Source: Hyphomonas sp.
GTDB lineage: Bacteria > Pseudomonadota > Alphaproteobacteria > Caulobacterales > Hyphomonadaceae
NCBI GenBank assembly: GCA_002700305.1
Contig: PACZ01000053.1
Coordinates: 99,156-132,464 of the forward strand
Length of the DNA stretch: 33,309 nucleotides
Direction: 5' to 3'
How positions within the stretch are numbered: the first letter of the stretch is position 1; every line of letters starts with the position of its first letter. Below the pieces are notes generated by a model. That model saw only the letters and a list, made by a program, of their open reading frames with translations, did not search any database and was not told where the DNA came from. Positions 7,983-16,894 of this stretch are shown one piece after another. A program made the position numbers and the translations under genes.

Positions 7983-10790
7983 ATGAGACAATCAATCAGG
8001 CTACTGGCGGGTACGTCAGTGGCATCCCTGCTTCTGGCACTGCCAGCTATCGCCCAGGAAGACGGTTCGGAACTTCGCCAGTCCAAAGTGACCGTAACCG
8101 GCTCCTATATCGCCGGGACGCCTGAAGACGCGGCCCTGCCCGTCGACGTTCTGACCGCCGCGGACCTCAAACTCGAAGGCAGCCCCAGCATTGACGAACT
8201 GATCCGGAACCTCGGCGTTTCGTCGGGGACCGACAGCCAGACCAACCAGTTTGCCTCGAACGGCCTGGAAGGCACATCCAACGTGAACCTCCGCGGTCTC
8301 GGCCCGGGCCGGACACTCGTGCTGCTCAATGGCCGCCGCCAGGTGCTTCACCCCTATGCGATCGGTGAACAGGCGCAGCTCTTCGTCGACACGAACATGA
8401 TTCCGACTGCCGCCATCGGCCGGATCGAAGTGCTGAAAGACGGCGCGGCAGCGCTCTACGGCTCGGACGCTATTGCCGGTGTTGTGAACTTCATCACCCG
8501 CGACGATCTCGACGGCCTGGAAGTCAGCGGCAATTACCAGACCTATGACGGCACGGATGGCGAGTACCAGCTCAGTGCCGCCTATGGCCTGCAAGGCAAT
8601 GACTGGAACTGGGTCACGTCGGTTGGCTATTCGTTCAAGAACGAAGTCCCGCTGCTCGAAAAGGACTGGGCCATTCTGCCCTACGCGGACAACCCGGTCG
8701 GGGGCTGGTCCTCGCTCTCAAACCCCGGATATTACATTCCGCTGAATGGTGGCGCGACGGTTTTGGATAGCGGCTGTACCGACGTCGGCGGTATTGTCGT
8801 AGGCACCTGCCGGTTCCAGTTCACTCAGTTCGACAACCTCGTCGAAGAGGAAGAACGCTACAACATCTACTCCGAATACAATCGCGAGATGGGCGGAGCG
8901 AACCTCCACCTCGAAGCCCTGTGGGGCAAGACGGATGTACCGAGCTGGAAGACCTCTCCATCCTATCCGCCGCAGTCCCTGCTGAATCAGGTCGTCCCCG
9001 CGACCCATCCGGGCTTGCTGCAATATGTGGCAGACAATCCGGGTGCAGCTGATCTCGCTGCAGCCGGGGGCCTGTACCTTGGCCGGTCATTTGGCTGGGG
9101 CGGCTTCCCCGGGACGGGAAGCTCTCAGGAAGGCTTCCGGAAGTACGACACGCTGCGGCTTGCCGGCTCGCTCGATGGTCAGTGGTCGAACGGTGTCAAT
9201 TGGGACATCGGCCTGACCTATCACAGCACCGAAGGTGAGCGGATCACAAACGACACCTATATCAATGGCCTGACCATTGCCCTTCAAGGCTTCGGTGTTT
9301 GTGGTGATGCGAATACCGGCGACATTCCAGCTGGCGCGGTAGCTGGCCAGGGCGGTTGTGAATATTACAACCCCTTCTCCAATGCCATTCCGGCCAATGC
9401 AGTCACGGGCGCAGCCAATCCTGGCTACGTCCCGGGCCTTGAGAACAGCGTTGCGCTGGCCGAATGGATGACTGACGGCGTCGGGTCTGTTGTGACGTCC
9501 GACCTCATCGTTCTGGATGGCGTCATTTCCGGCGAGAGCGGCATTCAGGCTGCTGGCGGCGGAATTGGCTGGGCGGCCGGTTTCCAGGTTCGCCGTGAAG
9601 GCTACGAAGTCGATCCGAATGAAGTGACAGACCTTGCCATCAATCCGGGTCCGGCCGGCAACGGTCCGTTCTCCTTCCTTGCGGGCACCAATGCCCTCGA
9701 CGAAGATCAGACGATCTACGCTCTGTTCGGCGAACTCCAGATCCCGCTCTACGACGACCTCGATGTTCAGGTTGCCGTGCGCTACGAGGATTACGGTGGC
9801 AATACAGGGTCGACATTTGACCCGAAAGTTGCAGCCAAGTGGCAGGTGAATGACAACTTCGCCCTGCGCGGTTCTGCCCAGACGTCCTTCAAGGGCCCGA
9901 CGCTGAACCAGAACAACAATGCTGTCGCGACAACGCTGCAGTATGTTGCTCCGGCACTCGCGTTCAAAGCCGTGGACCAGTTTGGCAATCCGGATCTGTC
10001 ACCGGAATCGGCCTTCAGCTTCAACCTCGGTGGTATCTATGAATCCGGCGGCTTCTTTGCCTCGGTGGATTATTACAACTTCGACTTCTCTGATCCGATC
10101 ATCGTCGAAGACCAGGCAAGCATTGTGAATGCTGCAGTTGCTGCACTCACAGCCGGAGACACCGAATCCCCGATCCTTTCGCGGATTACCTTCAACGACC
10201 CGTCGGCTCCGACTGCTGGCTCGATATCCCGTGTTCGCACAAACGTGACCAACGGGCCGGGTATTGAAACCTCGGGTGTTGACATCCGCCTGGAAAACAA
10301 TTTCGGCAACGTCTTTGGTGGCGGCGCTGAATTTACCGCCGGGCTGGATGCGTCCTACATCATCGAATACGTCGTTGACGATTTCGAGATCGAAGGCGTC
10401 CTGATCGCCGGAGGTGACCGGGTTGGCCAGTTCAACCGCGGAAACTTCTCGCGTTCCCTGCCTCAGTGGAAGGCCAACCTGTACGGTAACCTCGCCATGG
10501 GTGACCACAATGTTCGCCTCATCATGCGTCACGTGGACAGCTATGATGACGAACGTGCCCCGGCCGCCCGAGGCGGTGTCGGTGCCAAGATCGACAGCCA
10601 GACGACGTTCGACCTGTTCTACAACTGGGACGCACCGTACGGCTTTGACCTCGGTCTCGGCGTGGTCAACGTGACGGACGAAGATCCGCCGTTCGCGGCC
10701 TTCGATCTCAGCTACGACCCGTACACCCACAATCCGTTCGGGCGGACGTTCAAGATCAGCCTGACGAAAAAGTTTGGCCCTGGAGAGTAA
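7983..10790 (+). CDS. TonB-dependent outer-membrane receptor (935 residues)
   Basis: The protein has a signal peptide (MRQSIRLLAGTSVASLLLAL, cleavage after PAIA, residue 24). A plug domain follows with VTVTGSYI, NVNLRGLGPGRTLVLLNGRR, RIEVLKDGAAALYGSDAIAG and VVNFITR. The large barrel closes with the typical NPFGRTFKISLTKKFG region a few residues before the end. This plug type (RGLG.GRTLVLLNGRR with DGAAALYGSDAIAG) is common in sphingomonad-like receptor expansions. Substrates there include siderophores, sugars, vitamins and plant compounds, and none can be assigned here. The start is firm: GGAGG lies 6 bases before the ATG. It is divergent from the other receptor and followed by a strong terminator. 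Cys pairs in the barrel (for example near residues 259 and 270) may form loop disulfides. Confidence 0.93.
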   Translation: MRQSIRLLAGTSVASLLLALPAIAQEDGSELRQSKVTVTGSYIAGTPEDAALPVDVLTAADLKLEGSPSIDELIRNLGVSSGTDSQTNQFASNGLEGTSNVNLRGLGPGRTLVLLNGRRQVLHPYAIGEQAQLFVDTNMIPTAAIGRIEVLKDGAAALYGSDAIAGVVNFITRDDLDGLEVSGNYQTYDGTDGEYQLSAAYGLQGNDWNWVTSVGYSFKNEVPLLEKDWAILPYADNPVGGWSSLSNPGYYIPLNGGATVLDSGCTDVGGIVVGTCRFQFTQFDNLVEEEERYNIYSEYNREMGGANLHLEALWGKTDVPSWKTSPSYPPQSLLNQVVPATHPGLLQYVADNPGAADLAAAGGLYLGRSFGWGGFPGTGSSQEGFRKYDTLRLAGSLDGQWSNGVNWDIGLTYHSTEGERITNDTYINGLTIALQGFGVCGDANTGDIPAGAVAGQGGCEYYNPFSNAIPANAVTGAANPGYVPGLENSVALAEWMTDGVGSVVTSDLIVLDGVISGESGIQAAGGGIGWAAGFQVRREGYEVDPNEVTDLAINPGPAGNGPFSFLAGTNALDEDQTIYALFGELQIPLYDDLDVQVAVRYEDYGGNTGSTFDPKVAAKWQVNDNFALRGSAQTSFKGPTLNQNNNAVATTLQYVAPALAFKAVDQFGNPDLSPESAFSFNLGGIYESGGFFASVDYYNFDFSDPIIVEDQASIVNAAVAALTAGDTESPILSRITFNDPSAPTAGSISRVRTNVTNGPGIETSGVDIRLENNFGNVFGGGAEFTAGLDASYIIEYVVDDFEIEGVLIAGGDRVGQFNRGNFSRSLPQWKANLYGNLAMGDHNVRLIMRHVDSYDDERAPAARGGVGAKIDSQTTFDLFYNWDAPYGFDLGLGVVNVTDEDPPFAAFDLSYDPYTHNPFGRTFKISLTKKFGPGE

Positions 10791-10815
10791 TTCTCTCCCA
10801 GAAGCCGACATACCT

Positions 10816-10846
10816 GGGCGGTCCTTCGGGACCGCCCTTTTTCTTT
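10816..10846 (+). terminator. Strong rho-independent terminator after the 935-residue receptor
   Basis: A perfect 9-bp stem GGGCGGTCC/GGACCGCCC is closed by a TTCG tetraloop and followed by TTTTTCTTTG. It starts 25 bases after the receptor stop codon. The esterase gene converges from the other side. Confidence 0.92.
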
Positions 10847-10863
10847 GTCTTCAGGCATGCCGG

Positions 10864-11820
10864 TCAAAGCGCGCCTAGCGCCCGCCCGGTCACCTGCCCC
10901 GCATCACGGATCGCAAGCCGGATCGTGTCGGACAGCGCCGTCAGATTCATGAAGCCGTGCACCATGCCGGGATATTCCCGCACCGTCACCGGCACGCCGA
11001 AACTCGCCATCTTGTCGGCATAGGCGAGCCCCTCATCGTGCAACGGGTCCCAGCCGCACAGAACGAAATGCGCCGGCGGCAGGCCGCGGAAGCAATCCTC
11101 CTGCGCAAACAGCGGCGAGACACGGATGTCCATCCGGTCTTCCGGCGTGGTGAGATAGGCGTCGCGGAAGAATTCAAACAAATTGGCGGAGATGAAAAAG
11201 CCGCTCTCGTTGAACGGCATCTTCTTTGTACGGATGTCGGCAAACTGGACCAGCGGATAGAGCAGCAGCTGGAAGGCCGGGGCCGGCCCGCCGGTACGGT
11301 TCATTTCCTGCGACAGATAGGCAGAGAGATTGCCGCCCGCACTGTCGCCCGACACGGCCAGCCGCTCGGGGTCAAGCCCCAGCGAACCGGCATTCTCCTG
11401 AACCCAGCGCCAGACATTCAGCGCATCGTCGTGTGCGGCCGGGAATTTGTGTTCCGGCGCCAGCCGGTAGTCGATCGAGACGACCCGGCACCGGGCCCCT
11501 TCCGCCAGCCGCTTGCAAAGCATGTCATAGCTATCGAGGTCGCCAATGACGAAGCCGCCGCCATGGAAGAAGATAATGCCCGGCCCCGGCGCGATACCTG
11601 CCCCCAGCGGCGTGTAGACGCGCGCCTTCACCCCGCCCGGCCCCGAAGGCAGGGTGATATGGGAAATATCGGCCATCTCCGGTGCGTCTTTCTCGATGGC
11701 GTGGCTGGCCGCATAGAACTGGCGGCGCAGTCGGTCCGCCGTGGTCTGCCAGTCCAGCCCCTTGAGGTCTGGCATGGTGAAACGGTCAAGAAACTGGCGG
11801 AGAGTCTGGTCGAGTGTCAT
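10864..11820 (-). CDS. Alpha/beta hydrolase, hormone-sensitive-lipase-type esterase
   Basis: The 318-residue protein has the HSL-family oxyanion motif HGGGF (86-90), nucleophile Ser160 in GDSAGG, and likely acid and base residues Asp258 (GWDPLHDEG) and His288 (VHGFM). DYRLAPEHKFPAA is also typical. Members hydrolyse short to medium acyl esters in the cytoplasm. The N-terminal helical cap (1-50) is normal for the family. I chose the ATG at 11820, and a TTG three codons upstream is also possible. No clear ribosome site is visible, so the start is the weakest part of the call. It is divergent from the gene at 11885. Confidence 0.92.
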   Translation of the reverse strand: MTLDQTLRQFLDRFTMPDLKGLDWQTTADRLRRQFYAASHAIEKDAPEMADISHITLPSGPGGVKARVYTPLGAGIAPGPGIIFFHGGGFVIGDLDSYDMLCKRLAEGARCRVVSIDYRLAPEHKFPAAHDDALNVWRWVQENAGSLGLDPERLAVSGDSAGGNLSAYLSQEMNRTGGPAPAFQLLLYPLVQFADIRTKKMPFNESGFFISANLFEFFRDAYLTTPEDRMDIRVSPLFAQEDCFRGLPPAHFVLCGWDPLHDEGLAYADKMASFGVPVTVREYPGMVHGFMNLTALSDTIRLAIRDAGQVTGRALGAL

Positions 11821-11884
11821 GGCGGGCAAGATGGTGTCGAAATTCGTTCTTGTGAAGGCGGCATGAAGGCGTCAAACTATTGGC

Positions 11885-12532
11885 ATGAGAACTGTCGATG
11901 TCTTCTGGTCGTTCCGCTCGCCATATTCCTATCTGGCAACGAAGCGCCTCCGCGCCCTTCCCACAAAATGGGAAGTGCGCGTTCGCCCGCGTCCGGTCTA
12001 TCCGATTGCGATTCGCACTCCGCATTTCTTCCAGGAAGTCCGCCCGCAATGGGTGCCTTACCTGATGCGTGATTTCGTGAGGAACGCGCAATATCTGGGG
12101 CTACCCATCGGGCCGCTGAACCCCGATCCGGTGGTCATGAACATGATCACCCGCGAGATTTCACCCGACCAGCCCTATATCGGCCGGCTCACCCGGCTCG
12201 GCATATTGGCCTGCGAAAAAGGTGATGAGGAAGGCTGGGCCTTCATGGACGAGGTCTCCACCCTGATCTGGTCCGGCGGCGCCTGGACCGAAGGCACCGC
12301 CCTGAAAGAAGCCGCCGCCCGCGCCGGGTTCGATCTCGAAGAGATGGATGCCCGCCAGGAAGCGGAGAAAGACCGGCTGGAAGCCGTGATCGCCGAGAAC
12401 CAGGCCGAACAGGACCCGCACCATTGGGGCGTCCCCCTCATGGTGTTCGAAGGCGAGGGCTTCTTCGGACAGGACCGGATCGACGTGCTGGAATGGCGGC
12501 TGGGCGAAGCGGGCGTCGCCCGCAAGGACTGA
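11885..12532 (+). CDS. DsbA-fold protein, 2-hydroxychromene-2-carboxylate isomerase-like
   Basis: The 215 residues start with DVFWSFRSPYSYLATKRL. This matches the Ser-containing N-terminal motif of HCCA isomerase and kappa-class GST, with Ser12 where glutathione is activated and no CxxC. They end with GVPLMVFEGEGFFGQDRIDVLEWRL, the conserved cis-Pro and GQDR block of that family. Known members isomerise 2-hydroxychromene-2-carboxylate in naphthalene breakdown, but many homologues have unknown substrates. No other naphthalene genes are visible, so I assign only the family. There is no SD at a good distance. It converges on the hypothetical gene with a 4-base gap. Confidence 0.82.
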   Translation: MRTVDVFWSFRSPYSYLATKRLRALPTKWEVRVRPRPVYPIAIRTPHFFQEVRPQWVPYLMRDFVRNAQYLGLPIGPLNPDPVVMNMITREISPDQPYIGRLTRLGILACEKGDEEGWAFMDEVSTLIWSGGAWTEGTALKEAAARAGFDLEEMDARQEAEKDRLEAVIAENQAEQDPHHWGVPLMVFEGEGFFGQDRIDVLEWRLGEAGVARKD

Positions 12533-12536
12533 CGCC

Positions 12537-13427
12537 TTAGAAGCCCACCCCGGTCCCGAAAGCTGACGCGCCATTGTCCCTGAACTGCCGGGCTGCTTCC
12601 GCAAGGAGGCGGCCCTTGGTTTCCTGCGGCAGGGTCTTCGCCGCTGTCACCGCCGTCGCGCCCAGACGGCAGACATTCACACCGTTCAACGTTTTCTTCG
12701 CGTCGTCGCCCGCCTTCAGCGACACCATCAGCGGCAGGACGTCCGGGTCGGCCATGAGCGACATGACCACGCCCTGCATCGCCGCCTCATCCGTCCGCGT
12801 CAGCGCGCCCCGCTGAACGGGGTTCACCCGTGCATCATCGATGGCAATCATCAGGCCCGTCATGACATCAAAGGAATAGTCCTGCAGCGGGGCCTTCAGC
12901 TCCGCCATGGCCAGTTCAAAGTCGGCCGGCTGGCGAAACTCCATGTCTGCCAAATCCGCATAGCGGGCGGCATTGCACCATTTGCTGCGCTTACGGGCCG
13001 CTTGCCTCAACCTGTTCCGGGTCATGTCCAGCAGTGTGTCGAGATGCTTTGTGTCCGCCTGGCCGAGTTCGTCTGCATGATCGCGCAGGACCATTTCGGC
13101 ATGCGCCATGATCAGCTGCGTAAGAGCGGCATCATCCCGCTTTCCGGCGCGGGCAATCTTGCGGGAGAGGTCTTCCTGCGCCTTCGGGTCGACCTTGCCC
13201 AACGCCGCAAAATAGGATTCCGCCGCCTCCCCGGGTAGGTTCGGCATCTCTGTTGTGAGCGCGGACACCTTGTCCAGACGGGTAGAGTCGTGACCTGCTG
13301 CCTTGTGCGGCAGGCTCAGCACGGCGAAGAAAGCGCCGCACACAACCACCAGTGTTAATAATGCGAACAGCGCATTCTGCTGGCCGGACGCAGGCGCTTT
13401 TTGCGCCTTGCGTGCGTCAAAGGTCAT
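12537..13427 (-). CDS. Hypothetical membrane-anchored protein
   Basis: I do not recognise this family. The 296 residues start with a basic, Ala/Gln-rich cytoplasmic tail. One hydrophobic segment follows (about 20-41, ALFALLTLVVVCGAFFAVLSL), then an alpha-helical, probably periplasmic domain. Two cysteines in that domain (KWCNAARY and NVCRLG) could form a disulfide. The composition is as GC-rich as its neighbours, so recent transfer is not suggested. It lies about 80 bp downstream of the CoA-ligase gene on the same strand, but a terminator-like hairpin stands between them, so it may be transcribed separately. No catalytic motif is visible. Confidence 0.75.
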   Translation of the reverse strand: MTFDARKAQKAPASGQQNALFALLTLVVVCGAFFAVLSLPHKAAGHDSTRLDKVSALTTEMPNLPGEAAESYFAALGKVDPKAQEDLSRKIARAGKRDDAALTQLIMAHAEMVLRDHADELGQADTKHLDTLLDMTRNRLRQAARKRSKWCNAARYADLADMEFRQPADFELAMAELKAPLQDYSFDVMTGLMIAIDDARVNPVQRGALTRTDEAAMQGVVMSLMADPDVLPLMVSLKAGDDAKKTLNGVNVCRLGATAVTAAKTLPQETKGRLLAEAARQFRDNGASAFGTGVGF

Positions 13428-13464
13428 TGTCTCTCCCCACGAAAGCGAGACAGAGATTTACGGC

Positions 13465-13484
13465 AAAAAGCCTTCCAACGGCTT
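13465..13484 (-). terminator. Weak terminator-like hairpin after the CoA-ligase gene
   Basis: On the minus strand, AAGCC/GGCTT pair over a 7-base loop and run into TTTTTG. It begins about 20 bases after the ligase stop. The 5-bp stem is short, so termination may be partial. Confidence 0.45.
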
Positions 13485-13505
13485 AAACGCGCCTCCCCCC
13501 TTCCA

Positions 13506-15365
13506 TCAGAGCGAGAGGACGCCTTGCCCCGGCGGGTCAGAAAACAATGCTGCCACGAGGTCGGCGCGCCGGGCCTGGACCAGGCGCTGGTTCACATAGC
13601 CCTTGTCGGTGATTTCGCCGGCATCGATGCTCGGCGGCTCCGTCATCACCATGACCCGGCGAATCCGGCGAGATGAGCCCGGCTCCCCCGCATTGAAAGC
13701 TGCAGTCTTCTCCGCAAGCTTCTCGGTCAGCACACGGAAAGCGGTCATCATGTCCCCACCATTTTCCCTGACCAGCTGTTCCATCCCGGCCGGTGACGGC
13801 CAGACCAGTGCACCGATCATGTCCTTGTCCTGCCCGCAGATCACGGCATCGAAGATCAGCGGCGAACAGGCTGCCACATAGTCCGGGCGCAAGGTGCCGA
13901 CGCTGACCCATGTACCGGAGGAGAGCTTGAAGTCCTCCCCGACCCGGCCGTCGAAGATCAGTCCCTTATTGGGGTCCGCCTCGTCGACGAACTTCACCGC
14001 GTCGCCCAGGCAATAGAAGCCTTCGTCGTCGAACACTTCGGCATTCTTCTCAGGATTGTTGTGATAGCCCGGCATCACCGACGGCCCTTTGACGCGCACT
14101 TCCAGCTTGTCGCCATTCGGCACCAGCTTCAGTGTCGAGCCCGGCAGCGGCAATCCGATCAGGCCAACCCGCTCAGCTTCCCAATGCACGACGGTAATGC
14201 CCTGCGTCTCGGTCGCGCCATACATGGTGACGATCGGGATACGCCTGCCGGTCGCCTTGATGGCGAGCGCCTGCAGCCGGTCATAGAGATCGTCTGACAG
14301 CGTCGCCCCGCCATAGCCGATGGACCGCATGTTCTTGAAGAAGGCCATCAGCAAATCGTCATCGGCCTCCATTGCCTCGGCCAGCATGGCGAGGGCGATG
14401 GGGGCCGTGCCGAAGACCGAGGGCGAACAGTCGCGGACATTGCGGATCGTTTCGTGGAACAGCGCCGGCGTTGGCTTGCCGCCATCGATCCAGAAAGTCG
14501 CACCGTTCCACAACGCGCCGTTGAAGTTTACATTGGAGCCGGAGATATGGTTCCAGGGCAGCCAGTCGAGCAGGTTTTCGACCGCATCCGGATCATGGTC
14601 CGGATCCCGGCCGGTGTCGCGCAGCCCCTCCTGCCCGGCAATCATGGAACACATCGCGCCCTGCGTTGTCGGCACAGGCTTTGGCATGCCGGTCGAGCCG
14701 GAGGTGAAGAGATACTTGCCGATGCTTTCATCCGTCAGCCGGTCGCGCGCTTCACGCACTGCCGCAGTCGGCTCCGTCGCGGCCAGTGCGTCATAGGAAA
14801 GCACCGTATTGTCACCGCCGGTATCTGCGGAAAATACCGTACAGCCATCGCAGCCAAGCGCCTCAATCGCCTTTTTGAACGGCTCCAGAGTCTCGGCGAA
14901 GATCACTTTCGGGTTCACCGTATTGTAGCAATGCTTCAGCTTTTCGAAGTCTGTCGACATGGTGGAGTACGGTACCGAAATCGGCGCAGCCGGGGCGCCG
15001 ATCTTCTGCGCGGCAAGGATCACCATGGCCGACCGGATGGAATTGCCCGACAGGATCATCACTGGCGCGTCCGGCCCTGCCCCCATGTCGAGGAAAGCCT
15101 GTGCCAGGCTGTCGGTAATCCGGGCAGCTTCCCCATAAGTGACGGTCACCCACTCATCCGTTTCCGGATCGCGCTCTTTCAGGAACGGCCGGTCGGGGTG
15201 TTCAGCTGCGCGCTCGTCGAGGCAGTGCGGAATCGTGCGCGGGCGCGGCCCCGGCGCATGGCGGGCGGCGATATAGTGGATCCCGCCCGGCGCAGTGCGC
15301 ATCTCGACATCAGGCGCCTTCTGCGGAAGCGGGCGGAATGGCGGCAGTTCTGTCGCATCGGCCAT
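13506..15365 (-). CDS. AMP-dependent acyl-CoA synthetase, feruloyl-CoA synthase-like
   Basis: The 619-residue protein is an ANL-superfamily ligase that adenylates a carboxylate and then forms a CoA thioester. Visible blocks are the P-loop TSGSTGMPKP (221-230), LDWLPWNHISGSN, MYGATETQG (adenosine pocket) and the hinge DGRVGEDFKL. A C-terminal GEITDKGYVNQ supplies the usual catalytic Lys. The long N-terminus, the LPWNH.SGSN block and KLSSGTWVSVG resemble feruloyl-CoA synthases, which act on hydroxycinnamates. The P-loop ends KPV, where many relatives have KGV. No enoyl-CoA hydratase/vanillin gene is adjacent, so the aromatic substrate is only likely. The ATG follows AGGGAGAAAC. Confidence 0.85.
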   Translation of the reverse strand: MADATELPPFRPLPQKAPDVEMRTAPGGIHYIAARHAPGPRPRTIPHCLDERAAEHPDRPFLKERDPETDEWVTVTYGEAARITDSLAQAFLDMGAGPDAPVMILSGNSIRSAMVILAAQKIGAPAAPISVPYSTMSTDFEKLKHCYNTVNPKVIFAETLEPFKKAIEALGCDGCTVFSADTGGDNTVLSYDALAATEPTAAVREARDRLTDESIGKYLFTSGSTGMPKPVPTTQGAMCSMIAGQEGLRDTGRDPDHDPDAVENLLDWLPWNHISGSNVNFNGALWNGATFWIDGGKPTPALFHETIRNVRDCSPSVFGTAPIALAMLAEAMEADDDLLMAFFKNMRSIGYGGATLSDDLYDRLQALAIKATGRRIPIVTMYGATETQGITVVHWEAERVGLIGLPLPGSTLKLVPNGDKLEVRVKGPSVMPGYHNNPEKNAEVFDDEGFYCLGDAVKFVDEADPNKGLIFDGRVGEDFKLSSGTWVSVGTLRPDYVAACSPLIFDAVICGQDKDMIGALVWPSPAGMEQLVRENGGDMMTAFRVLTEKLAEKTAAFNAGEPGSSRRIRRVMVMTEPPSIDAGEITDKGYVNQRLVQARRADLVAALFSDPPGQGVLSL

Positions 15366-15481
15366 GCTGTGTTTCTCCCTGAACCTGTTCTTGTTTCGCC
15401 AATGATAGGCGATCAGGAGGGAGAGGCAATTCGTTCCCCAGCGAAAGGCGGGGTTTCAGGATGGGGAGTTCTGCCGCGCGG

Positions 15482-16822
15482 TCAGGCTTCCGCCTGCACA
15501 GCCTCGACAACTTCGGCCAGCGCCTCTTTCATCATGGGCTCTTCCAGCGCTTCGGCCATGACACGGATCAGCGGCTCGGTGCCGGACTTGCGGACCACAA
15601 GCCGCCCCTTCTCCCCCATCGTCGCCTCTGCGCGGGCGATGGCGGATTTTACCCGGTCGGTTTCCAGCGGATTGGTTCCGGCGTAGCGGATATTGACCAG
15701 CTCCTGAGGTGCGGGCTCAAACACCCGTCCGAGCTCGGACGACTTCTTGCCTGTGCGCGCCATTACTTTCAGCACCTGCAGCGCCGCCAGCAGGCCGTCG
15801 CCCGTGGTCGAGACATCCGACAGGATGATATGGCCGGACTGTTCGCCGCCCAGGTTGAAGCCATGCGCCCGCATATGCTCTGCCACATAGCGGTCGCCCA
15901 CTTTCGTGCGCGCCAGCGTCAGGCCCAGTCCTTTCAGATACTCCGCCAGCCCCATATTCGACATGACGGTGGCGACCATGCCGCCGCCCTTCAGGCGGCC
16001 GGTGTGGAAGAGTTCCGTCGCGATCAGTGCCATCACCTGGTCGCCGTCGACCTCTTCGCCGAGTTCGTCGATCACGATCAGACGGTCTGCGTCCCCGTCG
16101 AAGGCGATGCCAATGTCCGCCTTGTTCCCGGTCACGGCCTGCATCAGCGCCTTGGTGTCGGTGGAACCAACCCCGGCATTGATGTTCACCCCGTCCGGCG
16201 ACACGCCCATCACGGTGACATCGCAGCCAAGCCGGCGCAGCGCGTCGGGGCCCGCCCGATAGGCGGCGCCGTTCGCGCAGTCGAGCACGACCTTCAGTTT
16301 CGAAAAATCCGCCTCCGGCTCAACCGCCTCCAGGCACCGCTCGATATAGCGCCGGACGCCCTCCTCCATTTTCCGCGGTTTGGCCACCGCCTCCGGCGCG
16401 GCATAGGCACCCTCGAACGCGTCGAACATGCCGGACTCAAGGGCTTCCTCGACTTCATCGGTGAACTTCACGCCCTCCGGCGAAAACAGCTTCAGGCCAT
16501 TGTCCTGATACTTGTTGTGAGAGGCCGTCACCATCACGCCAAAGGCTGCCCCGGTCTCACGCGTCAGCAGGGCCACTGCCGGGGTCGGCACCACGCCGAC
16601 GCAAACCGGCGTCAGGCCCATGCTGGAGAGGCCGGCCACCAGTGCGGCTTCGATCATCTCGCCCGACCGGCGCGTATCGCGCCCGACAATGACTTCACGC
16701 CCGCCATCCGGCGCAAAGGAGCGCGCGGCCGCGATGGACAGGCGCAGCGCCGTCTCCACGGTCATGGGCTTCTGGTTTACGCGGCCGCGGATGCCATCCG
16801 TGCCGAAGAACTGACGTGCCAT
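15482..16822 (-). CDS. glmM: Phosphoglucosamine mutase
   Basis: GlmM interconverts glucosamine 6-phosphate and glucosamine 1-phosphate, feeding UDP-GlcNAc for peptidoglycan and LPS. The 446-residue protein has normal length and all expected elements. These are FGTDGIRG at residues 6-13, active-site phosphoserine Ser101 in TASHNKYQDNG, the Mg loop DGDADR (242-247), the sugar loop GGEQSGH (325-331) and the phosphate-binding RKSGTEPLIR (411-420). The ATG is preceded by GGGAG at good spacing. It is on the same strand as cysQ, 72 bp downstream, and may be co-transcribed with it. Confidence 0.97.
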   Translation of the reverse strand: MARQFFGTDGIRGRVNQKPMTVETALRLSIAAARSFAPDGGREVIVGRDTRRSGEMIEAALVAGLSSMGLTPVCVGVVPTPAVALLTRETGAAFGVMVTASHNKYQDNGLKLFSPEGVKFTDEVEEALESGMFDAFEGAYAAPEAVAKPRKMEEGVRRYIERCLEAVEPEADFSKLKVVLDCANGAAYRAGPDALRRLGCDVTVMGVSPDGVNINAGVGSTDTKALMQAVTGNKADIGIAFDGDADRLIVIDELGEEVDGDQVMALIATELFHTGRLKGGGMVATVMSNMGLAEYLKGLGLTLARTKVGDRYVAEHMRAHGFNLGGEQSGHIILSDVSTTGDGLLAALQVLKVMARTGKKSSELGRVFEPAPQELVNIRYAGTNPLETDRVKSAIARAEATMGEKGRLVVRKSGTEPLIRVMAEALEEPMMKEALAEVVEAVQAEA

Positions 16823-16894
16823 GGTAATACTCCCTGACGGAACTGCTCGCAGGAAAAGCTGGAGAAAACGATACCGGAACGTGGCAGGACTATG

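Noticed and set aside
15457-15468. GGATGGGGAGTT occurring near 15457 and again near 21658, considered as a repeat pair
   Set aside because: Only about 12 bases are shared, there is no symmetry or common context, and chance is likely in GC-rich DNA.
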